Shown one piece after another: positions 1 through 8,833 of a stretch of DNA of 27,151 bases. A program made the position numbers and the translations under genes. The stretch is from NCBI GenBank assembly GCA_034722015.1, contig JAYENI010000194.1, forward strand, positions 1 to 27,151, in the 5' to 3' direction. Below the pieces are notes generated by a model. It had not been told where the DNA came from and did no database searches. It saw only the letters and a list, made by a program, of their open reading frames with translations. The DNA comes from JAJDOJ01 sp034722015. Its GTDB lineage: Bacteria; Pseudomonadota; Gammaproteobacteria; JAJDOJ01. Within the stretch, counting starts at the first letter, position 1, and every line of letters starts with the position of its first letter.

Positions 1-7
1 TGTGCCT

Positions 8-152
8 GTTGTCGCGCCTTGATGACGAACGATCCCGGCGCTGCGCTGTCCCTGCTCTGCTTGGGCACCGGTCTTGGGCTTCCTGCCCAAGCCGTTCACT
101 GCTCATCGCAGTTCACCCAACGCGATCCGGTATGTCGTTTTCCGGCAATCGC
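8..152. repeat. Dispersed repeat, copy 1 (interrupted)
   Basis: Two blocks here recur at 14255-14319. The first, 8-32, matches 14255-14279 over 25 identical bases. The second, about 122-152, matches 14288-14319 with only a few differences. In this copy the blocks lie about 90 bases apart; in the other they are nearly adjacent. The extra DNA contains a perfect 9-base inverted repeat (59-67 with 84-92). No protein is recognised here. The nature of the repeat is unknown; an IS end or other multicopy intergenic element is possible. Confidence 0.6.
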
Positions 153-165
153 CTAATACCGATTG

Positions 166-266
166 GCAGCCTGTTGAAAAAGTCTCGGGTGAGTGCCTGG
201 TAATGAGCATTCGGCGCCTGATTTCAACGCCGTATGCTGCCGCCTGGGTGTTTTTCAACGGCCTGC
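166..266. mobile_element. MITE-like element with terminal inverted repeats
   Basis: The left end, from 166 (GCAGCCTGTTGAAAAA), and the complement of the right end, from 266 inward (GCAGGCCGTTGAAAAA), match over about 16 bases with a one-base shift. The ~100-bp interior has no credible coding potential. That size and structure fit a non-autonomous miniature transposable element. It sits just beyond the stop codon of the convergent phosphoesterase gene. No target duplication could be assigned with confidence. Confidence 0.5.
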
Positions 267-272
267 CGGCCG

Positions 273-818
273 TTACCGGGCGGCGCTCACGGGCATCGCT
301 TCGGTGGCAAAGGGGAATCGCTCCACCAGGCGCCAGTCTTCCGGGTGTCCGTGTGTTCGAACAAGGTCGATATGCGTGACCTTGAAACCCGGCGGGTAGG
401 GGCAGGCCATGTCCCGCGCAACGAGCTGTTTCTTTGCCTCCTCGAGTTGCCCGTAGGCAATGCTCAGGTGGGGCATGAACGAGTGATCGTTGACGACTCC
501 GCATTGTTCGACTGCTGTCCTGTGCGCCCGCAACAGGCTGGGTGAGGTGTCAACGTCGAGATACAGGCAGCGAAAGAAGCTGTCGTTCCAGCCCACACCC
601 GTGAAACGCACACGGAATGGCGGCATCTCGGCCGCGAGTCGGCGGCAATGTTCGAGGATCCTGCCCTCGGGACGGCACACGCCCCCGAGCAATGTCACAT
701 GCGGCACGAACAATGGCGAGTGCAGGGTCATGCTGAGATTGGCGATCAGTCGTTTCAGGGGGACTGCTTCGCCGCCCGTCGGTGTCAACCACACCGAGTA
801 ACCGTTGGTTTCTGACAT
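273..818 (-). CDS. 2H phosphoesterase, cyclic phosphodiesterase (CPDase)-like / 2'-5' RNA ligase family
   Basis: A 181-residue protein with the two H-x-T/S-x motifs of the 2H phosphoesterase fold: PHVTLLGG near residues 39-46 and PHLSIAYG in the second half. The N-terminal stretch YSVWLTP, followed by a helix and then the first motif, resembles the cyclic phosphodiesterase branch. Members hydrolyse or form cyclic nucleotide phosphate bonds, typically 2',3'-cyclic phosphates or ADP-ribose 1'',2''-cyclic phosphate. The substrate here cannot be told from sequence. The protein should be cytoplasmic, having no signal peptide or membrane segment. It lies 23 bases downstream of the PilZ gene on the same strand, so the two are probably co-transcribed. 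The start ATG is preceded by GGAAA about nine bases upstream. Confidence 0.8.
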   Translation of the reverse strand: MSETNGYSVWLTPTGGEAVPLKRLIANLSMTLHSPLFVPHVTLLGGVCRPEGRILEHCRRLAAEMPPFRVRFTGVGWNDSFFRCLYLDVDTSPSLLRAHRTAVEQCGVVNDHSFMPHLSIAYGQLEEAKKQLVARDMACPYPPGFKVTHIDLVRTHGHPEDWRLVERFPFATEAMPVSAAR

Positions 819-841
819 CGATGCCGTTTCCTTTTTTGCGG

Positions 842-1165
842 TTATTTCTCTCGCATGGAGTTCTTTTTGCGATTGGCGCGGTTGCCGCTGGAGAGAAAGC
901 TTACGCCCGCGCCCTCCCTGGACATCCGAACGATAATGGCGTTCTTGCGGTAAGTCTGGACTATGTTTCCCTGCTGGAACAGAAAAACCAGCATCAGTTT
1001 CGTGCCGATGTTTAGCGGAAACGCCGGCGAGCGTAGAAAAACACCTCGCAGGCTGACGTCACTCGCGTCGCATCGATGCACCCGCATGCCCCGGTAATAC
1101 ACCAGTACGGTGTTGACCGGCAGGTTCTTGCGTTCGTGGCTGCGTCGTTCCTGGACATTGCTCAT
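842..1165 (-). CDS. PilZ domain protein
   Basis: A 107-residue single-domain protein. The N-terminus carries the PilZ R-x-x-x-R signature (ERRSHERK, residues 6-13), and DVSLRG near residues 36-41 matches the D/N-x-S-x-x-G motif. In the PilZ family these two motifs bind cyclic di-GMP. A late GAGVSFL strand is also typical of the fold. The C-terminal tail is short, basic and probably disordered. It is the first gene of a likely two-gene minus-strand unit with the phosphoesterase, and diverges from the gene at 1319. The output pathway is unknown; single-domain PilZ proteins commonly act on motility, pili or polysaccharide secretion. Confidence 0.8.
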   Translation of the reverse strand: MSNVQERRSHERKNLPVNTVLVYYRGMRVHRCDASDVSLRGVFLRSPAFPLNIGTKLMLVFLFQQGNIVQTYRKNAIIVRMSREGAGVSFLSSGNRANRKKNSMREK

Positions 1166-1318
1166 AACTCAAGTCATCTGGAAGTAAATCGATGGGATAA
1201 ACTTACCCGATTGTCCCGACGAGGTCTGCGAATCAGTTCGCAACCGGTTTCCACGGGACGTTTTCCCGATGAACCGCCCCAAATTGATCCCAAACGCACA
1301 TTTCGGCCCTGTAACCCA

Positions 1319-1954
1319 GTGAAAATCTCCACGACATCCCTTGTGACCGTGCCCATTTTGCTCGCAATCGTGTTTTCGTCATGGTGGTACCTGACGAGTA
1401 CAACGGTTCGGACCGAACGGCTCTCCGACCTGCCGTGGCAGATAACACGGCATGACGACGGCTCGACGAGTGTCTTCGGGCTTCATTTGGGCGAGGCGGT
1501 GTTTCGGGACGCGGTGGCGAAGTTCGGGCCGCCCAAATCGGTTGCGGTCTTCGCCAACCACACGGGACCGCAGACCCTGGAGGCCTATTTTGGACGTATC
1601 ACACTCGGCCGCATGGATGCGCGCGTGATCGTCAACCTGGATGCGGACCTGTCGTTGATGGAAGACCTGGCTCGCAACGCTCGGGATCGCGAGCCCCAGC
1701 CCACCGGTTCGACCCGGATGACGCTCCCGGCAACCTCCTGGGAAGCCCTGGCGACACGCCCTGTCGCAGGTATCACCTACATCCCGCAGTACGGCGGTCT
1801 GGACGAGGAATTCATGCGCGCCCGGTTCGGTGAGCCTGCCTCGACGACGGGCCCGGGGGAGGGGCGGATTCAGCTGAACTATCCTGACCGGGGATTGACG
1901 ATCCTCTTGGATGACGGGGGTAGGGAAATGTTCGAATACAGCCCGATACGATGA
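1319..1954 (+). CDS. Membrane-anchored protein of unknown function, upstream of recC
   Basis: No family is recognised with confidence. The open frame extends further upstream, but a GTG start at 1319 places a hydrophobic segment (about residues 8-24, VPILLAIVFSSWWYL) at the N-terminus, giving 211 residues. This looks like a signal anchor with the rest of the protein in the periplasm. The remainder is a soluble alpha/beta region with FGLHLGEAVFRDAVAKFG early and a second similar block (YGGLDEEFMRARFGEP) late, which may be an internal duplication of a 'helix plus RFG-P' unit. No catalytic motif is visible, and no clear Shine-Dalgarno supports the start. It ends 88 bases before recC on the same strand and might share its transcript. 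Confidence 0.6.
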   Translation: MKISTTSLVTVPILLAIVFSSWWYLTSTTVRTERLSDLPWQITRHDDGSTSVFGLHLGEAVFRDAVAKFGPPKSVAVFANHTGPQTLEAYFGRITLGRMDARVIVNLDADLSLMEDLARNARDREPQPTGSTRMTLPATSWEALATRPVAGITYIPQYGGLDEEFMRARFGEPASTTGPGEGRIQLNYPDRGLTILLDDGGREMFEYSPIR

Positions 1955-2042
1955 GCGAAACGGGGCTGCGAACCGGATCCGTACCCCTGCGCCCACTGAC
2001 CACCAGGCGCGCGTACCGTGTCATCCCGTCGGAATCCGGGTG

Positions 2043-5000
2043 GTGATCCACGTCCATTACGCCAATCGCCTCGAATCGCTTGCCGGTATGCTCGTACAAA
2101 GGATCGCGTCGGAACCCGTCGACGTACTCGAGCCGGAGATCGTGGTCGTCCAGGGGCCCGCAATGGGGCGTTGGCTGACGCTATGGATGGCGCAGAACAC
2201 GGGAATCTGCGCCAACGTCCGGTTTCCGCTCGCCGCGGGCTTCATCTGGGACATGTTCCGCTCCAGTCTGCCGGAAATGCCGCCGGAGAACGGGTACGAG
2301 CCGGCGGTGATGACCTGGCGCCTGATGTCGACGCTGGACGAGTTGCAACACCGTGCGGAATTCGCCCCCGTTCGCAACTGGCTGATGGGCGGGGACGAGG
2401 CCCGGCGCTATGAGCTGGCGGTTCGTCTGGCCGAGACCTTCGACCAGTATCTGGTGTACCGGCCTGACTGGATCCGGGCCTGGGAGGCGGGGCAAGACCC
2501 GGAGGGACTCGACGTTGCGCATGCCGCATGGCAGGGGACGTTGTGGCGAACGCTGGCGTCGTCGGTGAACGGACCCCACTGGGTCGAGGCCTGGGAGCGG
2601 TTCGTCGATGCGCCCGCGGAAGATCTGCGAGTGCCCCGGCGAGTGTCCCTGTTCGGACTGCCGACCCTGTCTCCGGGGTATCTGGACGTTCTCGATCATC
2701 AGGGTGAGAACTGCGAGGTCGAACTCTACGTCGTCAATCCCTGCCGTGAGTACTGGTCCGACATCGTCTCGCGGCGCGCGTTGGCCGGACGGGCCGGAGC
2801 GGGTGACGTGGAGACCTCCTGTTTCGAGACCGGTAATGCCCTGCTCGCGTCCCTGGGAGGGCAGGGTGCGGAGTTCATCGACATGCTTCAGGACCTGCAC
2901 GCGCAGGAAGACGCGAGCTACGGGGACCCGGGTACCGGAAGTCTGCTGGGCGCGATCCAGAGTGACATTCTGAACCTGCGGGAGCGCGACGGCGACGACG
3001 TCCCATCGCTGTCCATCGGGGAGGGTGACCGTTCCCTGAGCATTCACGTCTGTCACGGCGCGATGCGCGAAGTGGAGGTGCTGCACGACGAATTGCTGGC
3101 GATGTTCGAGCAGAACGAGGGGTTGTCTCCCGAGGACGTCGCGGTTCTGACGCCGGACTTCACGGCCTTCGCGCCCCTGATCGAGACCGTGTTCGGCGGC
3201 GCGGGGCCGGAACGCCGGATCCCCTTCGGGCTGGGTTCAGCGGAGACCCTGGGTGAGCATCCGTTGATATCCGCCCTGGACACCCTCCTGGACGTTTCCT
3301 CCAGCCGATTCGAAGCGGACATCGTGCTGGGTCTGCTCGACGAACCGGCGATCCGGCGCCGTTTCGGTCTTGAGGAGGCGGACCTCGAGCGCGTACACGA
3401 ACTGGTCCGCGAGGCGGGCATTCGCTGGGGCGTGGATGCGCGCTCACGCGCGGCCGAGGGACTGCCGGAGCTTCCCGGGAACACCTGGCGTGCAGGCCTG
3501 GACCGTCTGGTGCTCGGATACGCGATGGGCGGGGAAGGGGAGGGACTGTTTTCCGGCATCCTGCCCTGCGGCGGTGTCGAAGGCAGCGATGCGCAGATCG
3601 CCGGCAGCTTGTGTCGATTCGCCGGGAACCTGTTCGAGCTTCGTGATCGCCTGAGCGGGGACAGGACGATTGTGTCGTGGGTGAGCAGGATACGGAGCGT
3701 TCTGGCCGACTTCTTTCTCCCTGACGACGAGGACGAGTCCAGTCTTCAGGGCGTCCGGGAGGCCCTCGAGGCCCTGGAGACACAGGCACTCGCCGCCGCG
3801 TTCGACGGTCCTGTCCCCCTGGCGGTCGTGCGATCTGCGCTGGGACGGCATCTGGGAAGTCCGGCGGGCATCGCGCGCGCCTTCTCGGGCGGCGTCCCGT
3901 TCGGCGGGTTGTCGGCCATTCGCGGTATTCCCAGGAAGGTGATCTGCCTGCTGGGGATGAACGACGGGGTGTTTCCCCATATCGGCCAGGTCTTCGATTT
4001 CGACCTGATGAAGGACGATCACCGACGGGGCGACCGGTCCCGGCGCGACGACGATCGCTATCTGTTCCTGGAAACCCTGCTGTCTGCCCGCGAGCGGCTG
4101 TATATCAGTTATAGCGGCCGCGACATGCACGACAATGCGGTGCTGCCGCCTTCTACGGTCGTCAGCGAGTTGCTCGATGCCGTGGATCGGGGATGGGAGA
4201 TGCCCGACGGCAGAGACCCGGTGGAAGCGATCACCACGGTTCACCCGCTCCAGCCCTTCAGCCTGAAGGTCTTTTCCGGCGAGGCCGGCTACTTCAGCTA
4301 TGACAACACGCTGCTCGAGGCCACGCGGGCGTCACTGGCTCCCGCCGCGCCCGCACCTTTCATCGGGAACCCGTTGCCGACGCCGGACGAGGGCGAGGAC
4401 TGGCGCCAGTTGCCATTGGCGGAACTCGAATCGTTCTTTCTCAACCCGGTGCGTTACCTGCTCCGTCGTCGCCTCGGCATCCGACTGGAGGAAGGGGCGG
4501 AACCGGTGGAAAGCGCGGAGCCGTTCAAGCTCGACTGGTTCGGCATGGAGGCGGTTCGCCGGGAACTCGTCGGCCATGCGTGGGATGGCGTGCCGCCGGA
4601 GGAATCGTATGGCCTTTGCCGCGCCCGCGGGCTGCTGCCGCACGGAAACGTCGGCCGCCACGACTTCGATGCGGAGGTCGCCGGGGTCAACGCGATCCTG
4701 CCGAGGCTGGCACCGTGGCGTGACGACCTGGAGGGTCATATCGATGTTGGTCTGACGGTGGCCGGGGTCGCCCTCACGGGGCGTATCTTCGGTGCCGGGC
4801 AGCAGGGACTCACGGTCTGGCAGCCGGTCAAGCTCTCGGCTCGCCACTATCTCCAGCTCTGGTTCCGGCACCTTGTGCTCCGTGCGGCGGGGTCCGTCCC
4901 CGCCGGGCGGGAAAGCCGTTTCGTGGCGGAGGACGGCACGCTCCTCCTGCGGCCCGTCGAGGGCGCCGACCTGCGCCTCGCCTCGTTGCTGGAGATTTTC

Positions 5001-5261
5001 GAGGAGGGAATGTCGATGCCGTTGCCCTTCTTTCCGAAGAGTTCCCTCGCGTATGCGCAAGCGGCAGCCCGGGCGAGAAGTGACCCACTGCTCGCCGCGA
5101 GGAAAATATGGAACGCGGATCCCAGGCGGGGCTGGCCGGAATCGGCCAATCCCTTTTACCAACTCGTCTTTGGCGGGACGGACCCGCTGGACGATCGCTT
5201 TGCCGGGTTGTCGCAGGCCGTGTTCGGACCGATCCTCGCTCACGCCGAGGTCGTGCGGTGA
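2043..5261 (+). CDS. recC: RecBCD enzyme subunit RecC
   Basis: RecC is the non-catalytic scaffold of the RecBCD helicase-nuclease. It threads the split strands and recognises Chi during double-strand-break repair. The N-terminus (IHVHYANRLESLAGML) and the block VVQGPAMGRWLTLWMAQ...FPLAAGFIWDMF match the RecC family closely. FGLPTLSPGYLDVLDHQG followed by NPCREYWSDI is a second family hallmark. With the GTG at 2043 the protein has 1,072 residues, close to the usual ~1,100. An in-frame GTG at 2040 is an equal alternative, and the reading frame is open further upstream. The TGA overlaps the GTG start of recB (sequence GTGA), so translation is coupled. Unlike the E. coli locus, no ptrA lies between recC and recB. 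Confidence 0.93.
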   Translation: MIHVHYANRLESLAGMLVQRIASEPVDVLEPEIVVVQGPAMGRWLTLWMAQNTGICANVRFPLAAGFIWDMFRSSLPEMPPENGYEPAVMTWRLMSTLDELQHRAEFAPVRNWLMGGDEARRYELAVRLAETFDQYLVYRPDWIRAWEAGQDPEGLDVAHAAWQGTLWRTLASSVNGPHWVEAWERFVDAPAEDLRVPRRVSLFGLPTLSPGYLDVLDHQGENCEVELYVVNPCREYWSDIVSRRALAGRAGAGDVETSCFETGNALLASLGGQGAEFIDMLQDLHAQEDASYGDPGTGSLLGAIQSDILNLRERDGDDVPSLSIGEGDRSLSIHVCHGAMREVEVLHDELLAMFEQNEGLSPEDVAVLTPDFTAFAPLIETVFGGAGPERRIPFGLGSAETLGEHPLISALDTLLDVSSSRFEADIVLGLLDEPAIRRRFGLEEADLERVHELVREAGIRWGVDARSRAAEGLPELPGNTWRAGLDRLVLGYAMGGEGEGLFSGILPCGGVEGSDAQIAGSLCRFAGNLFELRDRLSGDRTIVSWVSRIRSVLADFFLPDDEDESSLQGVREALEALETQALAAAFDGPVPLAVVRSALGRHLGSPAGIARAFSGGVPFGGLSAIRGIPRKVICLLGMNDGVFPHIGQVFDFDLMKDDHRRGDRSRRDDDRYLFLETLLSARERLYISYSGRDMHDNAVLPPSTVVSELLDAVDRGWEMPDGRDPVEAITTVHPLQPFSLKVFSGEAGYFSYDNTLLEATRASLAPAAPAPFIGNPLPTPDEGEDWRQLPLAELESFFLNPVRYLLRRRLGIRLEEGAEPVESAEPFKLDWFGMEAVRRELVGHAWDGVPPEESYGLCRARGLLPHGNVGRHDFDAEVAGVNAILPRLAPWRDDLEGHIDVGLTVAGVALTGRIFGAGQQGLTVWQPVKLSARHYLQLWFRHLVLRAAGSVPAGRESRFVAEDGTLLLRPVEGADLRLASLLEIFEEGMSMPLPFFPKSSLAYAQAAARARSDPLLAARKIWNADPRRGWPESANPFYQLVFGGTDPLDDRFAGLSQAVFGPILAHAEVVR

Positions 5262-8200
5262 CCACGCCGGATGCCGGACAGCCCCTGCGGGTCTTCGACG
5301 CCGACCTGACGGAGACCAGCCTCGTGGAGGCCAGCGCCGGTACGGGCAAGACCTACACCATCACGGGGCTCTTCGTGAGAATGATCGCCGAGGGCGTCCA
5401 GACGGTGGACCGCATCCTGGTGGTCACGTACACGAAGGCGGCCACGGCGGAGTTGCGCGACCGGATCAGGCGCGCCCTGGCAGGCGCGCTCAAGGTGCTG
5501 CGCTCGGGTGAGCACGACGGAGACGCTTTCAGCCGGGAACTGCTGGCGCAGGACCTTGACCGGGAGGCGTGCCTGCGGCGCGTCGAGAACGCGGTCCTGG
5601 GATTCGATCTGGCCCCGGTGTTCACGATCCACGGTTTTTGCCAGCGTGCGCTGGCGGACCACGCCTTCGAGAGCGGGAGCGCCTTCGATACGGAGATGCT
5701 GCCGGATGAATCCGACCTCCTCCTCGAGGTGGTGCGCGATTTCTATCGGCGGGAGTTCTACGCGGCCCCCGGGGCCTTCGTCGCCTACGCGCGGGATTTC
5801 GGCCCCGGGGAACTCCTGCGCTGGGTGCAGCCACACCTCGCGAAACCCTATCTCGAGGTGCGCGTACCGGGGCCCGTGCCGGACGAGCATGCGCGCGAAC
5901 GGGCGTTTCGCGAGGCCCTGGATGCGGTGCGAACGCTGTGGGAAACAGGCGGCGGGGAGGTAACCGACCTGCTTCTCAATTCAGGGGCCCTGAACGGGAA
6001 CAAGTATCGAAAGGCCAGCATTCCAGGATGGATCGCGCAACTGACCGGGTATCTCGGTGCGGCGTCCCCGGGCGTGAAATTGCCGGAAAAGTTCGTCAAG
6101 TTCACGACGCGAGAGATCGCATCTTCCCTGAACAAAGGGGCCGAACCTCCGGCGCATCCCTTTTTCGATGCGTGCGAGATGCTGGAGGCCGCCGCATCCG
6201 GGCTCGAAGCGGCATACGAGGTCCGCCTGGCCCGGTTGCGCGCCGCGTTGATCGCTGACGTGAACGAGACGCTGGCGCAACGCAAGCGCAGGCTCCGCCT
6301 GCAGTCGTTCAACGACCTGCTCCTCGATCTTCAGAACGCGCTTGACGGCCCCTCAGGGGAGGCGCTTGCCTCGACGCTGCGCCGGCGCTACGGCGCGGCA
6401 TTGATCGACGAGTTTCAGGACACCGACCCGATACAGTACGCGATATTTCACAGGATCTGGCAGGGAACCGGGTTGCCGGTCTTCTTCGTGGGCGACCCCA
6501 AGCAGGCGATCTACAGTTTCCGGGGGGCGGATGTCTTCACCTATCTGCGAGGGCGGGACGATGCGGGCCGCGTGTACACGTTGCGGGAGAACTGGCGCTC
6601 CACCCCCGGACTGATCGATGCGGCGAACGCCCTGTTCGGGGCGGTGCGGGATCCCTTCGTGCTGCCGCAGATCGGCTATCCGGAGGCGGTCCCGGCCCCG
6701 AAAGCGCGGGACGAACTCGTCGATCCGGACAGTGATGGCGCGCCATTCCGGTTCTGGTTCGTGGGCGACCGGGACGATGGAAAGCCATGGAGCAAGGAAC
6801 AGGCGCGCGAGAAGGCGACTCAGGCGACGGTGGCCGGGATCGCGCGCCTGGTCGATGCCGGCGCGCGTGGCGAGGCCCGTATCGGGGAGCGTGCGCTCAA
6901 CGGCGGGGACATCGCCGTGCTGGTTCGAAGCCATCGCGAGGCGTCTCAGGTGGGTGACGCGCTGGCGGCCTGGGGTATTCCCAGCGTCGAGCAGTCCCAG
7001 GATTCGGTCTACGAGTCCCGCGAGGCGATGGAGCTGGAACGACTGCTCGCCGCCATCGCCGAACCCTCGCGTGAGGACCGGGTTGCCGCGGCGTTGACCA
7101 CGACACTCCTCGGCGTCGGCGGTGACACGCTGTTCGACCTGCGCCGGGATGCCCGCGGGTGGGAGACGCGGTTGTCGGCCTTCCACGACTGGCGTCAGCG
7201 ATGGCGCCGGTCCGGGTTCGTCCGCATGATGTATCACCTCATGCGCGTCGAGGGCGTGGCCGGGCGCCTGCTCGCCCGGCCGGGCGGGGCGCGGGCCCTG
7301 ACCAATCTTCGGCACCTGGTCGAACTGCTTCATGGCGAGGCGCGCCGCAGGCGCGGCATCGAAGACCTGTTGCGCTGGTTCGCGGAGCGGCGGCGCGCGG
7401 GGGCGGTGTCGGGCGAGGAGGCGCAGATTCGCCTCGAGAACGACGGGAACCTGGTGAAGCTGGTCACCGTGCACAAGAGCAAGGGTCTGCAATACCCGGT
7501 CGTGTTCTGCCCCTTCGTATGGGACGGGGGACTTCGCAACGTGACCGGCAACACGGCCTGCCACGACCCGGAACGGGACAACGTGCCGGTCCTGGACCTG
7601 CGAGGGGGGTCTACGGCCGCGAATATTGCGGTGGAGCGCGAGGAGCTGGCGGAGAACCTGCGCCTGCTCTACGTCGCGCTGACCCGGGCGGAGCACCGCT
7701 GCCATGTGGTCTGGGGCCAGGTCAGCGGCGCGGAGCAGTCCCCGCTCGCCTGGTTGCTGCACCCGGTCGAGGTCGGCAAAGGCGACAGCGTGGCGAAGGC
7801 GATGCAGTCCGGTTTCGCAGGGCTGGACGAACACGCCCTTTTCGCGCGTCTCGGTTGCCTGGTGGAGGAGGCGCCCGGCGCGTTCAGCGTCGAGCGGATC
7901 GAATCACTGCCGATCCGGGAGAACGACGGCACCGCGGCGGAGTCCCGTCCCGAGCTGAAGGCGCGACGATTCAACCGGACACTGCGCCCCGGCGCGGTCG
8001 TGACCAGTTTTTCGGCGCTCACCGTCGGAGGGGACGCCGAGGCGCCGGACCACGATGCGGGGATCGTCTATCCACGGGACACGATCATCGAGCACGAGTC
8101 GCGGACGATCTTCGACTTTCCGCGCGGCGCGCGTGCCGGCGTGTGTCTGCACAAGATCTTCGAGCGACTGGACTTCTCCGACACCGACCCCGCGGCGGCA

Positions 8201-8833
8201 ACCGCGCTGGTGGAACGGACCCTGATCGCCTACGGCTTCGATCCCTCATGGGTCCCCGTCGTCGAAGGAATGATTCGCCGTGTCCTGCGCGCCCCGCTGG
8301 ACGCCGGGGGGCAGTTCAGGCTCGCGGGTATCTCCCCGGATCGACGCCTGGACGAGCTGGAATTTCACTATCCGATCTCCCCGGTAGAGGTGGCGGAACT
8401 GCGGCGCATGGCCCGTGGCGGACCCACGGGAGGCCGTTCGATTACGGCTACCGCGACGGGCGGCTTCATGAAGGGTTTCATCGACCTCGTGTTCGAGAGC
8501 GGCGGGCGCTATTACGTGGTCGATTACAAGTCCAACTGGCTCGGGTCCGATCTCGACGACTATCGGCGGAAGCGGCTCGAGATCGCGATCACCGGTCACG
8601 ATTACGACCTGCAGTACCTCATCTACACCGTGGCCCTCCATCGCCTGTTGCGCACCCGGATCCCGGAATACGATTACGAGACACACTTCGGTGGCGTGGC
8701 CTACCTGTTCCTGCGCGGGATCGACCCGGACACCGATCCCGACAGCGGTGTCTTCAGGGACCGGCCGAACCCTGGCTTGGTGGCATCTCTGGACCGGTAC
8801 CTGGGTGCAGAACGGAATGATCCGTCATGCTGA
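5258..8833 (+). CDS. recB: RecBCD enzyme subunit RecB (helicase-nuclease)
   Basis: A 1,191-residue superfamily 1A 3'-5' helicase fused to a C-terminal nuclease. Walker A is VEASAGTGKT (about residues 23-32), the DEFQDTDP motif II lies near 383, VYTLRENWRS near 440, LVTVHKSKGLQYPVVF near 735, and LRLLYVALTRAEHR near 803. The nuclease motif is KGFIDLVF...YYVVDYKSNWLG near 1070-1096, with the two Asp and the Lys needed for metal binding and cleavage. All motifs are intact, so the enzyme is predicted active. The GTG start overlaps the recC stop. The open frame upstream of 5258 overlaps recC and is not coding. The end overlaps the recD start by seven bases. Confidence 0.96.
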   Translation: MTTPDAGQPLRVFDADLTETSLVEASAGTGKTYTITGLFVRMIAEGVQTVDRILVVTYTKAATAELRDRIRRALAGALKVLRSGEHDGDAFSRELLAQDLDREACLRRVENAVLGFDLAPVFTIHGFCQRALADHAFESGSAFDTEMLPDESDLLLEVVRDFYRREFYAAPGAFVAYARDFGPGELLRWVQPHLAKPYLEVRVPGPVPDEHARERAFREALDAVRTLWETGGGEVTDLLLNSGALNGNKYRKASIPGWIAQLTGYLGAASPGVKLPEKFVKFTTREIASSLNKGAEPPAHPFFDACEMLEAAASGLEAAYEVRLARLRAALIADVNETLAQRKRRLRLQSFNDLLLDLQNALDGPSGEALASTLRRRYGAALIDEFQDTDPIQYAIFHRIWQGTGLPVFFVGDPKQAIYSFRGADVFTYLRGRDDAGRVYTLRENWRSTPGLIDAANALFGAVRDPFVLPQIGYPEAVPAPKARDELVDPDSDGAPFRFWFVGDRDDGKPWSKEQAREKATQATVAGIARLVDAGARGEARIGERALNGGDIAVLVRSHREASQVGDALAAWGIPSVEQSQDSVYESREAMELERLLAAIAEPSREDRVAAALTTTLLGVGGDTLFDLRRDARGWETRLSAFHDWRQRWRRSGFVRMMYHLMRVEGVAGRLLARPGGARALTNLRHLVELLHGEARRRRGIEDLLRWFAERRRAGAVSGEEAQIRLENDGNLVKLVTVHKSKGLQYPVVFCPFVWDGGLRNVTGNTACHDPERDNVPVLDLRGGSTAANIAVEREELAENLRLLYVALTRAEHRCHVVWGQVSGAEQSPLAWLLHPVEVGKGDSVAKAMQSGFAGLDEHALFARLGCLVEEAPGAFSVERIESLPIRENDGTAAESRPELKARRFNRTLRPGAVVTSFSALTVGGDAEAPDHDAGIVYPRDTIIEHESRTIFDFPRGARAGVCLHKIFERLDFSDTDPAAATALVERTLIAYGFDPSWVPVVEGMIRRVLRAPLDAGGQFRLAGISPDRRLDELEFHYPISPVEVAELRRMARGGPTGGRSITATATGGFMKGFIDLVFESGGRYYVVDYKSNWLGSDLDDYRRKRLEIAITGHDYDLQYLIYTVALHRLLRTRIPEYDYETHFGGVAYLFLRGIDPDTDPDSGVFRDRPNPGLVASLDRYLGAERNDPSC

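Noticed and set aside
2181..3086. 301-codon open frame on the minus strand inside recC
   Set aside because: Shadow of a GC-rich gene; no motif or ribosome binding site, while recC in the other strand is unmistakable.
6353..7834. 493-codon minus-strand open frame inside recB
   Set aside because: Overlaps the conserved helicase motifs of RecB; biased composition typical of antisense frames in GC-rich genes.
7159..8820. 553-codon plus-strand open frame in another frame of recB
   Set aside because: Low-complexity Arg/Gly-rich translation with no family signature; out of frame with the RecB nuclease domain.
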